This document shows, piece by piece, positions 7,184-10,085 of a stretch of DNA of 10,085 nt. The notes beneath the pieces are model-generated. The model was given only the letters and a program-made list of their open reading frames with translations, was not told the DNA's origin and ran no database searches. Source of the stretch: Gammaproteobacteria bacterium (GTDB lineage: Bacteria > Pseudomonadota > Gammaproteobacteria > UBA6429 > Thiohalophilaceae); assembly GCA_029880425.1 (NCBI GenBank), contig JAOUOK010000026.1, positions 1 to 10,085 of the forward strand, given 5' to 3'. Each line of letters opens with the position of its first letter. The first letter of the stretch is position 1. The translations under genes and the position numbers were made by a program.

Positions 7184-7997
7184 ATTAGTTAAAACCCTTG
7201 TTTCGGCTTTAACGACACTTGCTGTTTTTTTATTATTTATTAATATTTTTTTCTATCTTAATCAAGCAGGGATGATCTTTTTCCCGTTAAAAAATATTGA
7301 ATCGACCCCGAAAGACTGGGGTCTCTCATTTGAATCATTACGCCTGCCATTAAAAGATAATACAACGGTATCTGCCTGGTATATTCCCCAGGCTGAAGCA
7401 AATAAAACCGTCTTATTTTTTCATGGTAACGGAGGCAACATCTCTCACCGAGCCAGCTCGGTTTCTGTTTTTCACCAGTTAAAATTGAACGTGTTAATAA
7501 TAGACTATCCAGGCTATGGTGAAAGTGATGGAAGGCCTTCTGAACAGGGTTTATACCAATCGGCGGATGCTGCATGGAAGTATTTAATCAATGATAAAAA
7601 GTTTAAAGCAGAAAATATTATTATTTTTGGTCGTTCCTTAGGCGGTGCTGTGGCGGTTGACCTTGCTTCACGTGTTAAGGCCGGTGCAGTTATCCTGGAA
7701 TCTACCTTTAGCTCAGTAAAAGATATGGCAGGTGTGATTTTTCCTATTCTTTCTCATCTCATCTACTTACGCTATTCATTTGATTCTGTAGCTAAAATCA
7801 ATAAAGTAACGGTACCTTTATTAATGATTCATAGTCCGGATGATGAAATTATACCTTTTAACCTGGGTAATAAATTATTCACTGCTGCCACCGGGGAAAA
7901 ACAATTTTTACAAATAAAGGGGGGGCACAATGATGGCTTTATAAAAAGTATTTCATCCTATACAACGACTTTGAATCGATTTATAAAATCTTTATAA
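7173..7997 (+). CDS. Membrane-anchored alpha/beta hydrolase (BEM46/YfhR-like)
   Basis: Serine hydrolase of the alpha/beta fold, 274 residues, substrate unknown. One hydrophobic N-terminal segment (about residues 8-28) looks like an uncleaved signal anchor, so the catalytic domain is probably on the periplasmic side. Catalytic parts seen: HGNGGN at about residue 84 (oxyanion loop), DYPGYGESDG, nucleophile S155 in GRSLGG, acid D224 in HSPDDEIIPF (D223 is adjacent) and H252 in GGHNDGF. This order and spacing match BEM46/ABHD13-type proteins such as E. coli YfhR. The ATG lies inside the end of tcdA (11-base overlap) without a clear ribosome site, so it is likely the last gene of the TatD-like/tcdA operon. 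A functional tie to tRNA modification is not evident. It could be called an esterase, but no substrate can be read from sequence. Confidence 0.9.
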   Translation: MQGKLVKTLVSALTTLAVFLLFINIFFYLNQAGMIFFPLKNIESTPKDWGLSFESLRLPLKDNTTVSAWYIPQAEANKTVLFFHGNGGNISHRASSVSVFHQLKLNVLIIDYPGYGESDGRPSEQGLYQSADAAWKYLINDKKFKAENIIIFGRSLGGAVAVDLASRVKAGAVILESTFSSVKDMAGVIFPILSHLIYLRYSFDSVAKINKVTVPLLMIHSPDDEIIPFNLGNKLFTAATGEKQFLQIKGGHNDGFIKSISSYTTTLNRFIKSL

Positions 7998-8002
7998 AAA
8001 GT
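7937..8002 (+). repeat. 13-base direct repeat CTTTATAAAAAGT, two copies
   Basis: Identical copies lie at 7937-7949 (within the hydrolase gene) and 7990-8002 (spanning its stop codon). The translated end shows a similar FIKS motif twice. Most likely a small local duplication or AT-rich coincidence. Confidence 0.4.
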
Positions 8003-8077
8003 GAAATTATGCCATTATTAAAAACATAACCTTGAAATAATCTATTTTGAAGAATAAGGTGTAATACCACTGAGACA

Positions 8078-8083
8078 TATAAT
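8078..8083 (+). promoter_or_regulatory. -10 element candidate for the DUF2189 gene
   Basis: Perfect TATAAT located 58 bases before the ATG at 8142, in the 144-base AT-rich gap after the hydrolase. No good -35 stands at the standard distance; TTGAAA at 8032-8037 is too far. It suggests that this gene has its own promoter rather than being read only from the operon before it. Confidence 0.35.
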
Positions 8084-8129
8084 AAAAATTACAAAATAAA
8101 TTACTAATGAAGAATGTACTAATATTACA

Positions 8130-8137
8130 AAGGGGAG
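8130..8137 (+). promoter_or_regulatory. Strong ribosome binding site of the DUF2189 gene
   Basis: AAGGGGAG, four bases before the ATG, is the best Shine-Dalgarno match in the window. The genes in the operon before it have none. Confidence 0.65.
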
Positions 8138-8141
8138 AAGT

Positions 8142-8927
8142 ATGTCGACTGCTGATAAACAAGTGAATACTGACAAGTTACCATTTGTTGCTCCGTGTAA
8201 AAAACTGAAAATAACCGCACCGATTAACTGGTTGCTATTAGGCTGGGAAGATATAAAAAAAGCACCGAAACAAAGCTTAACTTACGGTGCTTTTATTGTT
8301 GCGTTAAGTTATGTTTTTAGCTTGTTGATCTGGCTTTATGGTGGGATCGGCTTGTTAATGAGTATTTTATCGGGCTTCCTCCTTTTAGGACCTGTTCTCG
8401 CGATCGGGCTGTACTCAATAAGTTGCCAACTTCAATCGGGTAAGGAGCCTGTACTGGGATATTGTCTGAGTGAAGGGAAGCGTCACCTTGGCAATGAACT
8501 TATTTTTGCTGTCATTTTAAGTGTGATTTTTCTCATCTGGGCGAGGGCGGCAACGATGACGCATATTTTATATCCCGAGACGGCCACGGCTGACTGGATA
8601 CAATATCTTCCCTTCTTTGCAGCGGGTACCGTTGAAGGTGCAATTTTTTCAGCCATAATATTTTGTTTTAGTGCCTTTTCACTGCCTATGCTCATGGATA
8701 GAAAAGTTGATGTAATAACGGCAATTATTACAAGTATCAATGCGGTACTGCGAAACAAGGCCGTATCACTTTTCTGGGGTAGTCTCATTGTCTTTATTGT
8801 ATCGGTTGGCTTTGCGACGGCATTATTAGGATTCATCGTACTGATTCCACTGATTGGTCATGCAACCTGGCATGCCTACCAGGAAACAATACAGGCAGAT
8901 GACTGGCCTAAACACGCATGTATTTAA
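8142..8927 (+). CDS. DUF2189 family multi-pass inner-membrane protein
   Basis: Integral membrane protein of unknown function, 261 residues, full length for the family. After a 30-residue cytosolic-looking head comes the family pattern WLLLGWEDIKKAP (about 30-42). Hydrophobic segments then lie at about 46-66, 68-95, 118-136, 155-183, 207-228 and 229-243, giving about six helices. Recognisable DUF2189 signatures are FLLLGPVLAIGLYSIS (about 79-94), FSAFSLPMLMDR (about 176-187, followed by a stretch like VDVITAIITSINAVL) and the C-terminal LIPLIGHATWHAYQ. The strong ribosome site and a nearby perfect -10 box point to independent expression. In some proteobacteria the family lies near respiratory genes, but nothing here supports that link. 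No catalytic residue set is evident, and I assign no function. Confidence 0.88.
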   Translation: MSTADKQVNTDKLPFVAPCKKLKITAPINWLLLGWEDIKKAPKQSLTYGAFIVALSYVFSLLIWLYGGIGLLMSILSGFLLLGPVLAIGLYSISCQLQSGKEPVLGYCLSEGKRHLGNELIFAVILSVIFLIWARAATMTHILYPETATADWIQYLPFFAAGTVEGAIFSAIIFCFSAFSLPMLMDRKVDVITAIITSINAVLRNKAVSLFWGSLIVFIVSVGFATALLGFIVLIPLIGHATWHAYQETIQADDWPKHACI

Positions 8928-8986
8928 GTCACCTGCTTCGACATTATAAAAAATGATATTACGTTCTCCCTGCAAGAGGCTTGGTG

Positions 8987-8992
8987 TAAACT
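8987..8992 (+). promoter_or_regulatory. Possible -10 box giving a leaderless sprT-like transcript
   Basis: TAAACT (four of six bases of TATAAT) ends seven bases before the ATG at 9000, so initiation would fall at or next to the start codon. The -35 region is poor (TTCTCC at 8964-8969 with a 17-base spacer). Support is mainly indirect: no Shine-Dalgarno sequence lies within normal range; the nearest, AGAGG at 8975-8979, is 20 bases away. Confidence 0.25.
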
Positions 8993-8999
8993 ATGCCTT

Positions 9000-9551
9000 A
9001 TGCAGGAACCCAATAATCTCATTAAGCCTATTTCGACTTCTCTTCAGGAACGTGTAATAGAACAGACTAAGCACTTTCTTGAAAGTGCAACGAATTATTA
9101 TAATCGTGAATTTAAGCAAATCCCGGTGTTATTTGATTTATCCGGAAAAGCGGCGGGTATGTACCGGGTTAAAGCAGGGCAAAGAGTGATTCGTTACAAC
9201 CCTTATATTTTTGCAAAATATTTTGAGGATAATTTTAATGAAACCATTCCTCATGAAGTTGCACATTATGTAACAGATATCCTTTACGGATTAGGTAATA
9301 TCCGGCCGCATGGCCATGAATGGAAATCGGTAATGCAGCAATTCGGTGTCGCAGCAAAGCGGACAGCAAGTTATGATCTGGGCGGGGTGCCGCTACGAAA
9401 TTATCAAAAATATATGTACCGCTGTGGCTGTCAAGATTACGAGCTGACCAGTCGTCGTCATAACAAGGTGTTACGTGGCATCGGACATTACCTGTGCAGG
9501 GATTGTGGTGGTAAACTTGTTTTTGTTAAGAATATGGAAAAGGTGGGTTAA
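9000..9551 (+). CDS. SprT-like zinc metalloprotein
   Basis: Member of the SprT/Spartan family of zinc metalloproteins; eukaryotic SPRTN cleaves DNA-protein crosslinks, while the bacterial role is less settled. The 183 residues are slightly longer than E. coli SprT. The active site HEVAH lies at 85-89 (ligands H85 and H89, catalytic E86), with the third ligand in HGHEWK at 104-109, most likely H104. A C-terminal zinc ribbon is formed by C142/C144 (YRCGCQ) and C166/C169 (CRDCGG). All expected zinc residues are present. The ATG at 9000 is the first in-frame start, since the frame upstream has no ATG, GTG or TTG, and it yields the normal family N-terminus. No ribosome site precedes it. The next gene begins four bases after the stop, so the two are probably co-transcribed. 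Family assignment is strong; calling it sprT itself is less certain. Confidence 0.92.
   Translation: MQEPNNLIKPISTSLQERVIEQTKHFLESATNYYNREFKQIPVLFDLSGKAAGMYRVKAGQRVIRYNPYIFAKYFEDNFNETIPHEVAHYVTDILYGLGNIRPHGHEWKSVMQQFGVAAKRTASYDLGGVPLRNYQKYMYRCGCQDYELTSRRHNKVLRGIGHYLCRDCGGKLVFVKNMEKVG
9540..9546 (+). promoter_or_regulatory. Ribosome binding site deciding the start of the 81-aa gene
   Basis: AAGGTGG lies within the last codons of the sprT-like gene, nine bases before the ATG at 9556. It supports this ATG over an upstream in-frame ATG at 9475 that would overlap the sprT-like gene deeply. Confidence 0.5.
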
Positions 9552-9555
9552 GCTT

Positions 9556-9801
9556 ATGCGTGGTTTTGTCCCCCCTGATCCTTATACTAAAGTATCTGAA
9601 GAACAGTTTGCTATTGTTTATGTCCCCAAACGTAGCCGTAACCGATTTCCCAAGGGCTGTGTTGAAATTGTGACATCTAAAGACGAGGCGATTGAAAAAT
9701 CTAACCCGGATAGTAAGCAGTATCCTGCCCGTGTACTGGGACCTTCTAAATCATCGGAAGGTCAATATATTTATTACCTGGTGGAGTGGCTTGATCTTTA
9801 A
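9556..9801 (+). CDS. Small protein of unknown function (81 aa)
   Basis: I do not recognise a named family. The protein starts MRGFVPPDPY and has three visible parts: a beta-like stretch FAIVYVPKRSRNRFPKGCVEIV (residues 18-39, basic in the middle), an acidic/polar helical linker (TSKDEAIEKSNPDSKQ, 40-55), and YPARVLGPSKSSEGQ followed by YIYYLVEWLDL (56-81). The well-formed alternation of hydrophobic residues and the GPSKSSEGQ turn suggest a small compact fold with conserved surface patches, not a chance frame. There is no signal peptide or membrane segment; one cysteine (C35). It sits four bases after the sprT-like stop and 17 bases before the DksA-like start, so it is very likely in the same transcript. 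A nucleic-acid or protein-binding role is possible given the basic patch, but that is conjecture. Confidence 0.75.
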   Translation: MRGFVPPDPYTKVSEEQFAIVYVPKRSRNRFPKGCVEIVTSKDEAIEKSNPDSKQYPARVLGPSKSSEGQYIYYLVEWLDL

Positions 9802-9818
9802 GCCGCAAATAAAAATTT

Positions 9819-10085
9819 ATGACTGAATTAACCTCGGAACAGGTTGAACAATTTAAACAGGCCCTGTTAAAAGAACGCGAGCTTTTGACCAGCACCGTTG
9901 CCGCAGAAAGTGAATCGGCTAAAACAGTTGAACTTGATCAAAGCAAAGTTGGGCGATTGTCCAGAATGGATGCATTGCAGGGACAGGCTATGAGCCAGGA
10001 AACAAAACATCGTCATGAAGCAGTGCTTAGAAATATTACTGCAGCACTTTCAAGAATTGAATCCGGTGATTATGGTTACTGCAAG
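9819..10085 (+). CDS. TraR/DksA-type zinc-finger protein, N-terminal part (3' end outside window)
   Basis: Member of the TraR/DksA family, small proteins that enter the RNA polymerase secondary channel and modulate transcription. The first 89 residues are present: an N-terminal helix (about 5-30), a tip region containing VELDQSKVGRLSRMDALQGQ (about 37-56) and a long second helix. The window ends at GDYGYCK, where C88 would be the first cysteine of the C4 zinc finger. GRLSRMDA with a following QAMSQE is the pattern of short DksA-like paralogues (about 110 residues), not DksA itself, whose tip carries an Asp-x-x-Asp-x-Ala motif. The ATG at 9819 gives the expected N-terminus; no Shine-Dalgarno sequence is seen, so translation may depend on the upstream gene. 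Family is secure; effect on RNA polymerase is unknown. Confidence 0.9.
   Translation, partial: MTELTSEQVEQFKQALLKERELLTSTVAAESESAKTVELDQSKVGRLSRMDALQGQAMSQETKHRHEAVLRNITAALSRIESGDYGYCK

Noticed and set aside
7304..7323. Hairpin GACCCC/GGGGTC with an 8-base loop
   Set aside because: Lies inside the alpha/beta hydrolase coding region, has no T-run after it, and is a short stem that coding sequence can yield by chance.
7447..7462. Terminator-like hairpin ACCGAG/CTCGGT followed by T-rich sequence
   Set aside because: It is within the hydrolase gene just after the oxyanion motif; the reading frame continues through it and the T-run is interrupted, so an intragenic terminator is not supported.
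9475..9555. Upstream in-frame extension of the 81-aa gene to an ATG at 9475
   Set aside because: The extension lies wholly within the sprT-like zinc-ribbon coding region, and a ribosome-site-like AAGGTGG precedes the later ATG at 9556.

Overview
The window reads as chromosomal DNA of a moderately AT-rich gammaproteobacterium. Support comes from the gene set: Tex/YhgF, a YjjV-type TatD hydrolase, a TcdA/CsdL enzyme of E. coli length, a SprT-family protein and a TraR/DksA-type zinc-finger protein. The species cannot be named from the sequence. All nine genes lie on the + strand. There is no tRNA, rRNA, CRISPR array, insertion sequence or prophage gene, and no gene-free stretch exceeds about 215 bases.

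Layout: (1) 1-1118, the C-terminal part of a P2-type cation-transporting ATPase, cut by the window start. (2) A 214-base gap with a periodic repeat-like stretch and an extended -10 promoter. (3) 1333-3651, tex. (4) 3807-5492, a soluble PAS hybrid histidine kinase without a visible partner, in notably AT-rich surroundings. (5) 5611-7997, three overlapping genes: a TatD-family hydrolase, tcdA and a membrane-anchored alpha/beta hydrolase. (6) 8142-8927, a DUF2189 multi-pass membrane protein with a strong ribosome binding site. (7) 9000-10085, a SprT-like zinc protein, an unrecognised 81-aa protein and the start of a TraR/DksA-like protein, closely spaced and probably co-transcribed.

Most of this is housekeeping or widely conserved: ion transport, a transcription accessory factor, nucleic-acid or metal-dependent hydrolysis, tRNA t6A cyclisation and transcription modulation. 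I see no complete undescribed system. The least explained items are the 81-aa protein between sprT and the DksA-like gene, the possible leaderless start of the sprT-like gene, the changed ion-site residue in the ATPase, and a 9-base-periodic intergenic element that resembles dispersed repeats of environmental bacteria.
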